A stretch of 64,000 nucleotides of DNA from Acanthornis magna (lineage: Eukaryota; Chordata; Aves; Passeriformes; Acanthizidae). The stretch is taken from assembly GCA_036785705.1 (NCBI GenBank), contig JAWUZG010000332.1, positions 2,418,001 through 2,482,000 of the forward strand, written 5' to 3'. The translations under genes and the position numbers were made by a program. Positions 37,117-50,580 of the stretch are shown here, piece by piece (the first letter of the stretch is position 1; the number at the start of each line of letters is the position of its first letter). The notes under the pieces were generated by a model. It was given only the letters and a program-made list of their open reading frames with translations. It did not search any database and was not told the origin of the DNA.

Positions 37117-38217
37117 CTATTTGGGAAAGTTCAAAAGAAACAACGTTAGTAAGACTCACGTCATCTGAATCAATGTCTCTTGCTCCTCCACTCTACTCGT
37201 GGCACCACTTACAAGAGGTCTGTGGTCTTCAGACCCAAGACATCACTTAATGTTCTTTACTGATGATCAAATTTATTCATCACTTCAGTGAGAATTTGGG
37301 CAGAGCAATTGTTCTGACCAATGGCACTGGTGAGTATCTCAGCACCATTTCAGTTTCAAGACTGTAATGAACTCTTTCATTGGAGTGTTTTAAGGACACA
37401 GCTGCTTTCACCATTACTCTAACACACTTTAATGTTAGTTACAATGACAGGAATGACTCAGGACCAAAGGTGAGCAGATGGCCACACACAGTGAGCACAA
37501 GCCCACACGGAGTCAGCACTCACCAAGTGCATTTACCAGGCACTCAGTTAAACCCTGCAGCAGCACGCGCTGCTCGTTACCCGCAGCAGAACCCACGGGG
37601 GGAGTCCCTTTGGATGGTGGGAGCTGAGCTTGAATTTCTGCACAGAACACACCAACATTTCATCACTGACTCAGTTCCCTTCTCAGAGATTGCCCAAGAA
37701 CATACCTCAGTTCCAACTGAACCTCACCAGCGTAAGCAACCTCCACTGCTACTGACTTTTTACTGGCCCTTCAAGGCATAGACATATTTCTCTGATCATT
37801 ATATTCTGCTGATTAGAACAAGCTACTTGTATAATTAACAAATACATTGAAGAGTTTGGTCTTGCTTTCCAGTTACTGACACAATAGCATGGAGTAAAGC
37901 CACCCAAAACCCTCAATAATCAAAGGATCTGTGCAATCACAAAAAGTTCAAGAGATTGCTCTGCTCTTCCTGCTGAAGATCCTGTTAGAGTGCACCTCTG
38001 CCAGCTCACCTACTGGAAAACTGGAAGATTATTTCAAGTCGAGATGAGAAAAGTATCTTGGGAGATACATTCATTCAGACAGGTAGCTGTTTTTTGTCGT
38101 AATTTTCTCTGGAGTGCTAATCTTGATATTGGTGCAGCCTCAATTAAGCCCAATCAGGGCATGAACACCCCAACTCAGCTTATGAGTGTAACTTCAGCAC
38201 AGGGTTCATTTGATCTG

Positions 38218-38541
38218 CTCTGTCTGCTGGACACACTCCAGCCCCTCAATGTCCTGCAGTGATGGTGGCCAGAGCTGGACACAGCACTCGAGATGTGGCC
38301 TCACCAGTGCCCAGTACAGGGGACAATCACTGCCCTGGTCCTGTTGGCCACACTATTGCTGGTACAGTCCAGGTGCCACTGGCCTTCCTGCCCACCTGGG
38401 CTCATGTTCAGTCTCTATTGACCAGCACCTCCTGGGCCTTTCCCACCCTGCAGCTCTGCAGCCTCTCTGCCCCAGCCAAGCTGCAGATTGTCGTGACCCA
38501 AGGGCAGCACCTAGCACCTGACCTTACTGAGCCTCATACTG
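38218..38541 (-). mobile_element. CR1 LINE fragment: end of ORF2 and start of 3' region
   Basis: About 320 bp match the C-terminal end of the CR1 reverse-transcriptase ORF on the minus strand. Plus-strand landmarks are ACACACTCCAGCCCCTCAAT, GATGTGGCCTCACCAGTGCC, CTGTTGGCCACACTATTGCT and TGGGCTCATGTTCAGTC. Read on the minus strand with small frame shifts, these give remnants of the ALVRPHLE-like and NKL-MSQQ-like stretches of CR1 ORF2. Stops and indels break the frame, so the copy is inactive. Neither its own 3' hairpin tail nor its 5' part is present. Confidence 0.9.
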
Positions 38542-38828
38542 ATGGGTCTCCAGCAGTAAATATGTATGTATTGTACTTTTTATATTATGTTATAATTTCA
38601 TCCAACACCGCAGAGGAGCTTTGCTAACAAAGCCACATTTCTCGAGGCTCTCTCTCCAGCATTCCCCAGAGTGAGGACAAGCAGCTTTGCATTCTACAAT
38701 TCCTGCAAACACATGGAAAGAGCGACAGACTTTTCCACAGCTGAATCAGAATAGAAACCTTTCCAAAGAGCAGCAGAGAGCCTGGCCAGCCCGTGCCTTG
38801 CTGTGCGCTCATCCCCCAGCACAGCAGA

Positions 38829-39062
38829 GCCGGCAGCGCGCGCGGCCCTCGCCCAGGGCTGGCACAGAGGCTTTCTGCTCCATCCGTGCTCCGTGTGCCA
38901 AGCAGCCTGTCCTTCTCCATCTGAAATCCCCAGTCCCCAAATGTCTCAGGCAAGAGTTGGGATGGCGCCGAGGGAAGCTCACGCAGGTTTTATTTTGGCA
39001 CCACGCGGGCCACAGCGCTCTGCGGATGCGAACCGTGGAACGGTGACACCGATCCGCTCCCG
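38829..39062. other. CpG-rich patch inside SLIT3 intron
   Basis: I count about 21 CpG in 234 bp (for example GCCGGCAGCGCGCGCGG and CACGCGGGCC... GATCCGCTCCCGCC), while the surrounding intron has very few. No TATA box or other core promoter element is clear. It could be a small CpG island, an enhancer, or the remnant of a GC-rich insertion. A CR1 fragment lies about 290 bp to the left. Confidence 0.6.
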
Positions 39063-41902
39063 CCCTGCCCCAACCCTGCTCCTGTCCATCTGTGCCCTGA
39101 ATCCTGCCTCTTCACCACCTTACTGAAGTGAAGCTGGAAGGTGTTGGGTTTTATACTTTTCCTGTGTCTCTGGAGAACTGAATATTATACAGATACTCCA
39201 TTATCATTACTTCTATTTCATACAAACTCTTCACCCCTGTATCACTAAAATATTAAACCCTTGGCAGCCAAGCAGAGCGAGCAGCAAAGCATCTGTTTTT
39301 CTGAAGGGTTTTGTCACAGTTGAACACCATGTAAAACAGTCCCATCACTTCCACTATAATTACTCAGATTAATTTGAATGTTCTTGTAAAAATTTAATAA
39401 AGATAAATGTTAAAATGAGAGCAAGGTCCTTTCAGTCTCTTGCACAGGCACATGAAATTTCGCATGACAAATTCTGCTCTCATTTCTGTCCTGAACATGG
39501 CTGAATTATTGGTTTCTTGGGCCTCAGGCAGCAACGAAACCCTTTAGAATGTGCTGCTGAACCAGATAATTGCAAAACTAAGTTGCTCTGTGGCTTTAAG
39601 AAAAAAAAGTGTCCCTCTGACTCAGTTTACCATTGGAATAAATAGGCAAACAACACTTAATCCTTCTCTGAGGATTATCTTCTCTGAGCTGTCTTTATCA
39701 ATACATGTTGCAAGCCCACAAAACAAGTACAACTTCTCTAACAAGGAACTCTTTGAAAAACTAAACTCTGAGAGGAGAGGAGCTGCAGAAAATAGTGGTA
39801 CTAATAAATCCACAGCAAAGCAAGGCCATTCTATTTCTGTATGAGACTGTCACTACTCAGAAGAGCCTAAAGACATTCTGGAAACATCTTTCAAATGAAT
39901 AATGCAATTCTCTAGTCTCAATTTACAGTAAGACTGTTCTTACTGGAAAAATGGAATTGCTGTCAAGCATCACTAAAATTAATTTATCTGTGAGTTGGGA
40001 AATACTCCTTGAGTTACATTGCCTGGAAATAACTATTGTTACAAAGGAGAATATTGTCTATTTGCTTCAAGACTAAAGAGCGTTTTAATGAAGTCTGAAG
40101 CAGAAATAGAGGTGCAGACTTTGTTTCAAGGACAGGCAAGAAGATAGGACTGTCTCAGCAATTCACAGAAAGAGGATGAAGGTCCCTCTGTGTGCAATAT
40201 TTTACTTCTAGAGTTTTTTTAGGATACAATAAATTTTTGTCTGGTCTGATAGGAAGGCATCAGATCCAAAGCACTTTTATATATTTTGTCTCATTTTCTG
40301 TAGGAATGGAAAGGTTTAAGCATTGAAACAGGAAATTTCTGCAACTTGTTAGAAGACATACATGTCCAGAGTCCAGCTGTCCTTTTAAAGCTGAAGTACC
40401 TCTGCTGGTCCAGACTGTATCTGGGCTGCTCCAGCTCCATATTTCAGAGAATGAGAACAGAACTATTCACCATACACAGAAAGAGTCAGTTCTTTGTTTG
40501 AAATTACTCATACTGGGCCTTACTGTATCTACAAGCTGTTCCTCAGCAGTGTTGTGCCAAATTCCAGCTTTTACAAGGATCCAATACTGGGAACATTATA
40601 TCATGATCAATAAAACACCCAATAACAAGTAGCAAAAACTAATAAGAACCTCAGCAGGAAGAACAAGGATATAATACAGTAAAAAAAGCACTCATTTGCT
40701 TTGACATTGTTTCAACCACTGCAAGAATTTTTTCAATTAATTTTCACGGATCAGTATTTTCAGTGTAGACTGAGAGCTTCATTCACACTCACATGGCAGA
40801 GATGTGAACTCTGTCCGTCCCAACGTGATCCTTCTCCCATTTCTAACAGATAAGAGGTGCAGCACAGAGCTCACCACAGACAGAAGGTGGAAACCTCCTG
40901 GTGTATGAAACCATCACTGCTGACTGCAGGAGGAACACGATCCAGCAGCAAGGAAGACACCTGCAGACAGGCAGAATCTACCCAACTGCAATGGCTTGTG
41001 AACAGGGAGACCTCTTTCCAGCTAATTACAGCCCTGTTCAACGACTACAGCGTTTCACAGCAGGCTGGAAAAATGAGCTCCACAACAGAAATACCAAAGT
41101 TTATTTGACTTGTTAACAACATACAATGTGTTCATAATAAATTTCATTTAGATGGTATATGTGGAGAACAGATGGTAGCATTCATGTGTTTAGTGAAAAT
41201 ACTAAATGAAGACAAATATAGTTGATAGAGACTTTAAATTAAGAACCAGGAAATTTTCATAAACAACTTAATTATCAAGGTCTAAATACAGCTAAAACTT
41301 TTAGGGAAAACAGACAAAATTACCATCTACAAAGATCCCGTATTGCACACTCTGTCCTTTGCATTTCGAATAGTGGGAGTAATGCGTCCACATCCAGCTC
41401 TCAGTCTCACAAACATTAAAACACTTGTCTTATGGGTTTCCTGGTCAGAAGTCAATAAAAAACCATTACATTAAGAGAAAAGGCTTAGTAAATCTTCCAC
41501 TTCATGATAGGCTGGAAGGAAAATTCACAGAAAGATAACTGGGAAGTACACTGTGCTCCATGAGTATATCCAGGAATGCTAGTCCAACTTACAAGTATCT
41601 GCCAGCTTTAAAATTTCAACTTCCTAATCTTGTGAAATGGAGAATAAATGGACATTTGCAGCCACTTTGTTGGGCTATGCTCTGCTCCCACAGAGCATGG
41701 CAAGTATTTTACCAGCTTTCTGAATTATTCTGGTCTAGGCTGATATACACACTGGAGTGTTACTACACCTGGATGTGCCAGGGGGACCTGCCCTCAAATT
41801 CAGACCTGCAGGGTCCAACAGCAGAGTGAAGGGCTAAATGTGGTGTGTAACTGTGATTTTCTGATGCTTCATATGAGAGAATGAGATGGGATGGGATGGG
41901 AC

Positions 41903-42330
41903 AAAAGGAAAGGAAAGGAAAGGAAAGGAAAAAGGAAAGGAAAAAGGAAAGGAAAAAGGAAAGGAAAAAGGAAAGGAAAAAAGGAAAGGAAAAAGGAAAG
42001 GAAAAAGGAAAGGAAAAAGGAAAGGAAAAAGGAAAGGAAAAAGGAAAGGAAAAAGGAAAGGAAAAAGGAAAGGAAAAAGGAAAGGAAAAAGGAAAGGAAA
42101 AAGGAAAGGAAAAAGGAAAGGAAAAAGGAAAGGAAAAAGGAAAGGAAAAAGGAAAGGAAAGGAAAGGAAAGGAAAGGAAAGGAAAGGAAAGGAAAGGAAA
42201 GGAAAGGAAAGGAAAGGAAAGGAAAGGAAAGGAAAGGAAAGGAAAGGAAAGGAAAGGAAAGGAAAGGAAAGGAAAGGAAAGGAAAGGAAAGGAAAGGAAA
42301 GGAAAGGAAAGGAAAGGAAAGGAGAGAAAA
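41903..42330. repeat. Purine-only satellite: GGAAAGGAAAAA then GGAAA arrays
   Basis: About 430 bp consist only of G and A on the plus strand. After four short GGAAA-type units, 19 units of GGAAAGGAAAAA run from 41922 to 42150, one of them (41970-41982) 13 nt long. A pure block of 34 GGAAA units follows from 42151 to 42320, and the array decays into GGAGAGAAAA. Just before it is an ATGGG run (about 41885-41900). Because no T or C occurs, every plus-strand frame is free of stops, and the complement frames are too. That produces several long open frames on both strands that are not genes. Confidence 0.98.
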
Positions 42331-45003
42331 ACCCAGAAACAACAGAAGACACAGACACTCAGCATAGAAAGCGAACTCAGTCTCAACTTTTGAATGGAGC
42401 TTTTTTCTTTGAGTTTCACTTCTTTCACGCTTAGTGAAGTGAGAACTTTGATCAAAGGTTTTCCTGAAGCTGTGCCATGCAGATATCCAATAAGGTATAA
42501 ACTGATGCTAATTTTTACCTAATAACATTTTTTACCATTGACTTCTTTCACCACTCGAAACCTTTACCCCTCTGCCAAAAAGAGTCAAAATTGGAGGGTA
42601 AATTGAAATTTTCCAGGGCAGGAAGGGAATGAGATGTCTCGTGAACTAAGTTTTATCACATAAACTTCAATTCCACCAGAAAATTAAGCTGGGAAATAAG
42701 AATGAGGCATTCAGCAGTTTTCCCTGTAATAAATACATTCAGCAGCCAGAAATACAGGAAGAAACAAGAAGAATTTTGCATAATTGACTGCGGAACACGA
42801 TACCATGAGTTCAGCCTCACAGCCAACACAAGTTTGGTAGGAAAAATTCTCTCAAGTTCTATTCATGATTGTGTATTTCAGAGCCTTTCAAGGCAGGGAA
42901 AGCCAGTATTTGCTATAATAGGATCATAAAAAGAAGTTTTACATGTACTGCAAGCCTTACAGCAGTTATGAAGCTAGCAGGGCATTTGGTGCTAACTGCA
43001 GGGACTTGATGGACACCTCAACAATCACTAAAACAGCTTTGGGAAGGGAATGCTATCAAATAATCAGAGATGTTACAAACTGAGTGAAGAATGAAACTAA
43101 CTTCAAAATATAAAATTAATTTCTTTTGCAGAAGGGCTAGACAATACAAGCACTGGTAATGACTGCTATTTTACCCACGAGGCCATCTGAAACTGATTTC
43201 CTGCTTGCACTGATATTCAGATACACACAGACAGCTGACACCCCGTTACCCACACACTGTGCTGTGAAGCTCTCCAGCAGATTCAGGTGACACTGCTTTC
43301 CTTATTTCTGCTCTCTCTGGCCATGGACATACTGGCTAAGGCTCAGTCTGGAAAAGGTGTATCTGATGCTCATTGGCAAGGTCAAACAACGAGCAGAGCT
43401 GGCAGGGCGTGCGTTAGATCCATCTGCTTAGGCATATATACCAAATTATTTGGCAAGGCATGGATAATATCACAGTAATTTTTGGATCAGACTGCTTTTA
43501 GATTGCCAGGTGGAAGTTGAAAGATTTTGATCATCTGTTGTTCACAAAAATCTTGTGACTCCTCCTTCTGAACACAGACCTTGCTACAGACACCCACACC
43601 TTGGTGATAATTTCTCACTTTACTTAAGGATGAATTAACTCTTTCTCTTCAGTCACCTGCCCCAATGGGATAATAAAAATGTGCCTTCTGAGGACTGGTC
43701 TTTAAAACCCAATTAATTTAACATGAAAAAATTAATCTATTTCATCCACCTCTAGTTTGGAATAAAAGTGTTTTAATATAAACCTGAATTTACCTAGCAC
43801 GATCTGATTTATTTTTTCAGTTCAGTATCGCTGTTTATACAGCTGCACTCACACTGACACATCCACACTACAACAGAGTTGCCTGCGGCTCACAAACATG
43901 AGAAATACTATTTGCTAAATGGCACAGAAGGCAGGTTATGAAGAGACATTGACACTGCTCTTGTGCTGCCCCTCCCACCGCTCAGCTGATTTAACTCCCT
44001 CTGCAAAATTTCTCAGTGTTACCATCAAAAGTAAAACCACAGACAATATTTATGCCCCACCATCTTCAGCACTGTATAGGTACCTCCTATGCCAGTCCAG
44101 CTTCATGTGGCATCTGACTAAACCATAATTGGCCATGGCAGCAGCACTTCTTAGTGACTTCCTTGTCCTTGTTAATAAATCACAATTGTCAATTTATAGT
44201 AAATTAGGCAAACTCTGCTCTCTTAAGCCTCCTTTTATTTAAATCAGAAAGATTTATGACCCTCCAGGGTATAATACACCTTCCATTACCTCTCCAGCTA
44301 GTAATCAAGAATATGCCTGTCAAAGTCAAAGTGCAAGGATTCATCATATTATTTTTTAAAAACTCTGATTCTTCTCCTATGAGTATGGAATTTAATTCTC
44401 TGTGGACATCTGAGGTTTATTTTGTAATTATATTAATTACCATGTAAATCCTGATTGCCCTTCTAAACCTCTCCTTACATAAGCACTTTGGGTTTCAGTG
44501 GTCTTTTGGGCTTTTAATCAATGACAGGAGATATGTCATTAATCCATCATGGAGTCAATTCACACAGCACATGTCTGGTATCAGTCCAGAGGTGCCAAGC
44601 TGGATGGGGCAGGTGCTCTGGAGCTTCCAAGGTTACAGCTGAGTGATCCAGATCATTGTGTGAACATTTTGGGAAATGTAGAAGAAAATTAGGGACACTG
44701 AAAATAGTTAATTTTACTGAGGGTTGGCTCTATATGTAAAATACAACCCAATATATTTGATGTAAATCCAACACTGAATGTTTCCTATTTAGTCTCTAAT
44801 TCAACCAGTATTCATGAATGAGAACAGTGTTTTTAGTACCTTCAAAATACTTAAGTGCCTATTTATTTTAAAGTACATTTTGCAGGGACAATAAAACTGT
44901 CCCTTTCAGGCTATCACAAGTCAGTGCCTCTTTTTCAACATGAACTCTGTAGAGAAAGTTAAAAAGACTGGACATAACAAAAATACTATCAATATGATTT
45001 AAG

Positions 45004-45067
45004 AAATAAAATAAAATAAAATAAAATAAAATAAAATAAAATAAAATAAAATAAAATAAAATAAAAT
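45004..45067. repeat. TAAAA microsatellite
   Basis: An almost perfect array of about 12 five-base units (AAATA/ATAAA register) runs through 45004-45067 and ends in AAAATTGC. No poly(A)-linked retroelement body was recognised beside it. Confidence 0.95.
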
Positions 45068-47673
45068 TGCTGCCTGATACTTAAGCTACTGAACAGCCTG
45101 AATGGAGAGGAGGAACACATTACAAGCAGGAACCCAATGAAACCTAACATGAGGCAGGGATTATGTGAATAAAAGATCTCTCCAAAAAGCTCACTAGGTT
45201 TCTGAAATAAACAGAGCTAAAGATGCTGGAAGAGTCACAGTCCCTTGGAAGAACCTTCTGCTGGCACATCCCTGTTTGTTAAGGATGCAGGCATTTGGCT
45301 TGCAACAGCTCGCTGCTGGTGAAAGGTCTCACACTGAAATACACATTAGTTCAGCAAAAATGCCAATATCATCTGTTTTGCTCATGGAAGATCTGCAAAG
45401 CTTCTCCTACAAGGTTTTCCAGGTCAGAGACACCAGCAATCCTTTTTGGTATCAGACTGATCGTGGGCTGACCTGGCAGGTGAGCCGGGCAGGCAGCAGT
45501 GATTTCACAATCAACCCTGCACATGAATTTTTCACACTACTGAACAAGAGAAACATGCCCCCTGTAATAATGAGCAAGAGCACAATATTTATTTCAGAGT
45601 TGCTCAGCAGTGTGAGGAGGGGACCCCAGGGGCCACGGGGGTCAGAGAGCTTTGGGACAACCTCAGTGTTTGTGCTCCTACCCCTACACACTAATACCAA
45701 TCTAATTCCCAAACAAGTCTGGCATTGGCTCTTTTCTATTAAGAGGAGTGGGTTTACTCTTCATCTTAGCCTGCTTATGGCAACTTCATCAATTCTATCA
45801 TCTCCAAAGGAAAGGAGAAAATAAGGCAATCAACCTCCCAGGACAATCTCTGTTCCTGTTCTTGGACAACAAAAGAAACCCAAAAGCTATATTGTCGAGT
45901 ACAGGCAGTGCCAAGAAAGCCTCCAGGATAACAGATGACAGAAAATCACAAGGAAATCTAACAATTAGGATTTTCAGCTGTGGCCAACTACATCAGCACG
46001 TTCAATCAAGCAGAAATGGTGGGATGCAGAAAATTAAGACCTGGTTAAACAGAACTTGATTAAGCAGAGTTAGAGCAACCAGCAATCACCTGAAAGACAG
46101 ACAAACCGCAGCGGAAGAAAAACTTTTACTTAGTGTAATAGGACCAGGCAAACATAAGAACAAGAGCCTGACATTTAGACTGAATGTCAATAAAAACTTT
46201 TCCTTTACCCCAGGAAAAGAAAGACTGGGAGTCTGGGCACTCCAGGCATTTAGAACTAGACCAGGGAAACAGTAGTGAAATTGAAGTGAGGGGGAATAAT
46301 CCACACTGACAACAGAACGAAGGTGCCAGTGCCCACCTGTGGGTAAAATTCCCATCCCCCTGAACTGCTCAGCTCCTTCTGATGCAGCATGGCACAAACA
46401 CAGAAAATGTCTGAAGCTGCTCAACATCTGCTTTCCTGTTGGCCTAACAAAAATGGAAATACTTCCCCAGAGCTGGCTTTACTGTTAAGAGCCCTCATTA
46501 GGGCCTGCCACACTGCATGCGTGGGTTTTTACAGGGCCTGTGGTGGGTGTGTTCCTGCCCTGACACCTTCTGCCAGCAACTGGGGCGGTAATCCCTCCCT
46601 GAGCCTTTCATTTGATGCTCTTCTACTTGTAAATCTCCATTTTCTTTAGACCTGCTACAACAGAAAGGGCAAAAAGAAAGAAACACAAGTCTGACTGAGG
46701 CATGGTAAGTTTTACAGAATAAGCACATGGAAGAAAATATTGTGATTTCTGCAGTTTTTTCTGCCCTATGAGCTTTATATGAAATTATAACCACCTACTG
46801 CTGACGCTGGTGTTTGCCCTAAAATTCCACACATAAATACAGATCTACTCATTTTGTGTGGCCACCCATTACCTCTCATCCCCAAAGGCTTTCTCTTTTG
46901 TTTTACTCTAAGTGGAAAATTCTTCTTCAACATTCATTAGTAAGTATTTTTCAGTATGGTTAAAACGATCAAACAAAAATAAAACACCCCAGATCACATA
47001 AACACACAGTCCAGGAGAATTTCTTAGAATGAACGTTCGAGGCAGAGCCACCTCACACAGACAGCATTCTGCTGCAGTGATTTCTTCAAATGAGAAGCTG
47101 GCATTGAGCTGACACTGCAGTGCCTGTCCCCCTGACCCTGACACCAGGAGAGGAGAGAGGCCAAGGCAGAGAGAAGAAAAGGCATTTGCTCTCCTGGATC
47201 GTGTGGATGAGGGCAGGAATCCCTTCCAGTTTCTTGTCCCTTTGCAATTCTAGCCTGGGGTTTATTTGTGTGCTGGAGGATGCAGGTGTGTGTGTTAGCA
47301 GAACCAAAGAAACAAAAGCACAGGGCTGTGTTTGCACACAGCATCAGCCTGATAAAGCAGGCACGGCTCTCACACAGCAGCAGCCAAACTCTGCCTGGGC
47401 TCCATCCGCTCAGCCCCACCCGAGTCAGCACCACTGAGACCGACTCTGGAATGAAGTCCTTGCCTGGCCCTTGAGCTGTGAGAGCTGCCCCGAGCAGCTG
47501 TGGATGAGCAAACACACCTTACCCACCGAGCTCTGTGCTGAATCCTCCCTGAACTGCCATCACCGCAGGGTTCTCGGAGGTTATTTGTGTAACACTGCAG
47601 AACCTCGCAAGGCAGAGTGCAAACACAGCAAACCTCCCGTGCTCCAAGCACAAGGCCACGTGCACCCCCACGA

Positions 47674-47709
47674 GCCAGGGATGAAGCCAGGGATGCAGCC
47701 AGGGCTGCA
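47674..47709. repeat. Three 12-bp units of GCCAGGGATGCA type
   Basis: GCCAGGGATGAA, GCCAGGGATGCA and GCCAGGGCTGCA lie head to tail. The period is a multiple of three, so a short repeat appears in overlapping frames, but no gene is supported. Confidence 0.88.
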
Positions 47710-50550
47710 CCAGTGGCACGGGGTCAGCGCTGAGAGAAGCTGGTGTCAGCCTTGTGCTCCGCAGGCACAGCTCCTGCTCTGCTGCCCTGACCCCGCAAGG
47801 GCTGGCACATCATTTATATCCATGCACAACACGGGAAATGTGTGAATGAATCCCCCATATCCCAGAGACATCCTGCTCTGAGACCCTCCATTTCCAACCT
47901 TGTTTCCAGGGATGAAAACCAGGCCTAGGGGGTGGGGAGGGGGCAGAGCCAAATTCCTCGCAGAACTTTGGAGCCAGCTTCCTCACTAAATATCACTCTG
48001 GCTTCACTGTAATGCCTCCCACCACAAGAGTCTGGCTGCAAGGAATGCTGTCTCTCCAAAGCCCCAGAGCCTTACCCAGGATTTTTCCAATTGTATCTGT
48101 CATTCTGGATGATTGGTGAAATTGCTTGAACCCTCAAGACACCGCAGTGCTGCGAGAAAAGTCAGGACACTGGCCGAACTCAACAGGGAGGGGAATAGAT
48201 TTGGATAAAATTTAGAGCAACTCCGCCACAGACACGCATCAGCATCTGGTGCCTGGAGCGTGGGATATGAGCTGTGCCAGTTTTACCTATCTTTACTTTC
48301 CATTTCTGACAGCTTTCAGTACCAGCAGAAGCCAGAACTGACAAACCTCCTGCGTTCCAGCAGCTCTGGCTCCTTTACCTGAGCAATCTGAGAGGCTGTG
48401 GAGATTCCTAAGCAGGCACTGCACCTCCAGTTCTGGGTTGGCAGTGTTCTTTCATTTCAGACAAAACAAAAATTTATTTTAAACTCTTTGCCAAGTTCTA
48501 CAAATAATTCTATTTGAATAAAGCAAATTATTTTCCTTTATTTGTTGCTACCCCAGGTTTAAGGAAAAGAAAGTATAGAAGACAAAAATCAGCCAAAAAA
48601 CCCCAAAAGGGCATTTTCAGAATACAGCGATGGCAAAACACACTGAACGCTGGTTTCACTCACCTTACTTTTTGCTACAGCTATTCAAGTGAATTCTTTT
48701 CCAATGCTCATTGATTACAAGTTTGATTAATCTCTTGAATTCTAACACCCATGGCCTCGATTTTGCAATATCAAGGGGAATACTTAGAAGCCCCACACTA
48801 CAGAATAAATGAACTGGTAGGTTCCCGTTATCTCTTTACCAGCCCCAGCTGCACTCACACACATTGGCTCTGCAGGTGGCCAGCAGCATTTCCAGCAGGA
48901 GGAAGCTCAAGCTCTCTGCTTACAATCATACTTTACAATCTAAACCACACATATTATTTAAATAATCATTCAAAGAATGCTACGGGGAAGAGGAAAAAAC
49001 CCCAACCCACTGGATAATGACACCTATGCCTGTGTTTAATATGAAAACACGAGTTTCATAGCATGGGGAGCCAGCTCCTGCCAGTGCTGGTGGCACCCTG
49101 GAGCTCCTGCTCATGAGCCTGCCAGATGCTGGAGGTGCCCTGTCCCACTCTTTGGAGCTTTCTCCCCAAAGCAAAACCACAACGGCACTGTTTCAACCAT
49201 GGCTTATCTTCAGCAAACACATTCTTCACCCATTTTAAGGAATGAGCAGCAGCACAGATCGTTATCAGCCCAGCCTTGCCCATTCCTGAGTGAGCAACCT
49301 CTGTTTCTGTCCTCATCAAACACCACCGGGGCCCTCTGGCCTCGCAGCTCAGGTGGTCCATGACTTATCTCACTTTTGAGTTTATCCAGACCATCAAGGG
49401 CAGCACTGAAATTGCTAAAATCCCCACAATGTATACATTCAACAGCAAAAACATCTCTGTGCACATGGAAAGGAAGGGATGGAACTGTCACCAGTGTGAC
49501 AGCGAGAAACAGAGCACAGACTTTTGAGAATCCAGTTCACTGGCAGAATGTCCTGACCCATCAGGCACCACTTTGGAAACTGGTCACTGCCCTACTGTTT
49601 TTTCTGAAGGTTGGCATGGGCACAGGAACCCCAGAAAGCTGCTTGTAATGTCTGTCCCTTCCCAGAGAACATTATGAAGCCGTCAGCTTAAATTTGGAAA
49701 AAGGGTGGGTTTTTCACTTTATTGATGCACTCTTCCACACAGGATTTTTTGAAAATCTACATCAAACAAGGAAAAACAAATGCTGAGAGGGCAGATTTAG
49801 GGCAATTTATCAAGGTCTGGGAAATAGCTTCCAGATGGATGGAGCTGTTTGGTGCTGGCTGGTGAGAAGGAAGCAAGGTATTGTTATTGAATTAGCATGA
49901 ATCTCTGGTGGAGAACTGCATGGTAGATGGAGTGCTCCTTTCATATGGTTTGCATTTGGACCTGTCATATTTCATTTCTATTCAAAAACCTGTGGTAAAG
50001 ACACACAGTTCTTTTTTTGCTTACTAAATTTCCACCAATTCTCCGTGACCTGTTATGCAGTCAGGATTTTTAAACCCTGCTCCAAGTGCCATGCCTGCTC
50101 TGGCTGCCCTTTGCCACGCTTGGCTGACAGCTCGGTGCTTACAAGCTCACAAGTGGTTTTGGGTTTTGCATTCACACACTGATGTCACCTGAGAAAGTGT
50201 GTGAGAGAGGAGAAAAGCTCTGTGCTCTGTGAGATGTTTAAACTGAGTCACATCATTTACCAAAACCCTCCCATGGAAAATGATGCATCCTGAGGTTTAA
50301 TGCACACTGCAATGTGCTGTTAAACCAGAGGTTTATTCTTGATTATTCTTTTTGATAAATCCTCCCTTCATAAGCATGTCTTCTAGCAGTATAAATGCAT
50401 TTATACCGCTGACTTTGTGAATGAGAAATACTGCAAAATGCCAAAAGAACAACCAGCAAACAGAAATCTAAGGGCCAAAAAAGAAGATATAACACATTTT
50501 TACTCAGAATAACCTGGATACCTGCTCCATGATACATCTTACAGAGTAAG

Positions 50551-50580
50551 ATATACACACACATATATATATATATAAAA
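50551..50580. repeat. CA/TA dinucleotide run
   Basis: The sequence ATATACACACACATATATAT continues in TA units to about 50576, then A-rich sequence. Confidence 0.9.

Noticed and set aside
41763..42455. Long open frames (157-230 codons) on both strands with KGKE/KERK or FPFLS repeats
   Set aside because: They come from the purine-only satellite, which cannot contain stop codons. No splice or start context and no non-repeat domain supports a gene.
47024..47515. Minus-strand frame of 163 codons and a matching plus-strand frame
   Set aside because: GC-rich intron sequence with frames open on both strands. No domain, signal peptide or splice support.
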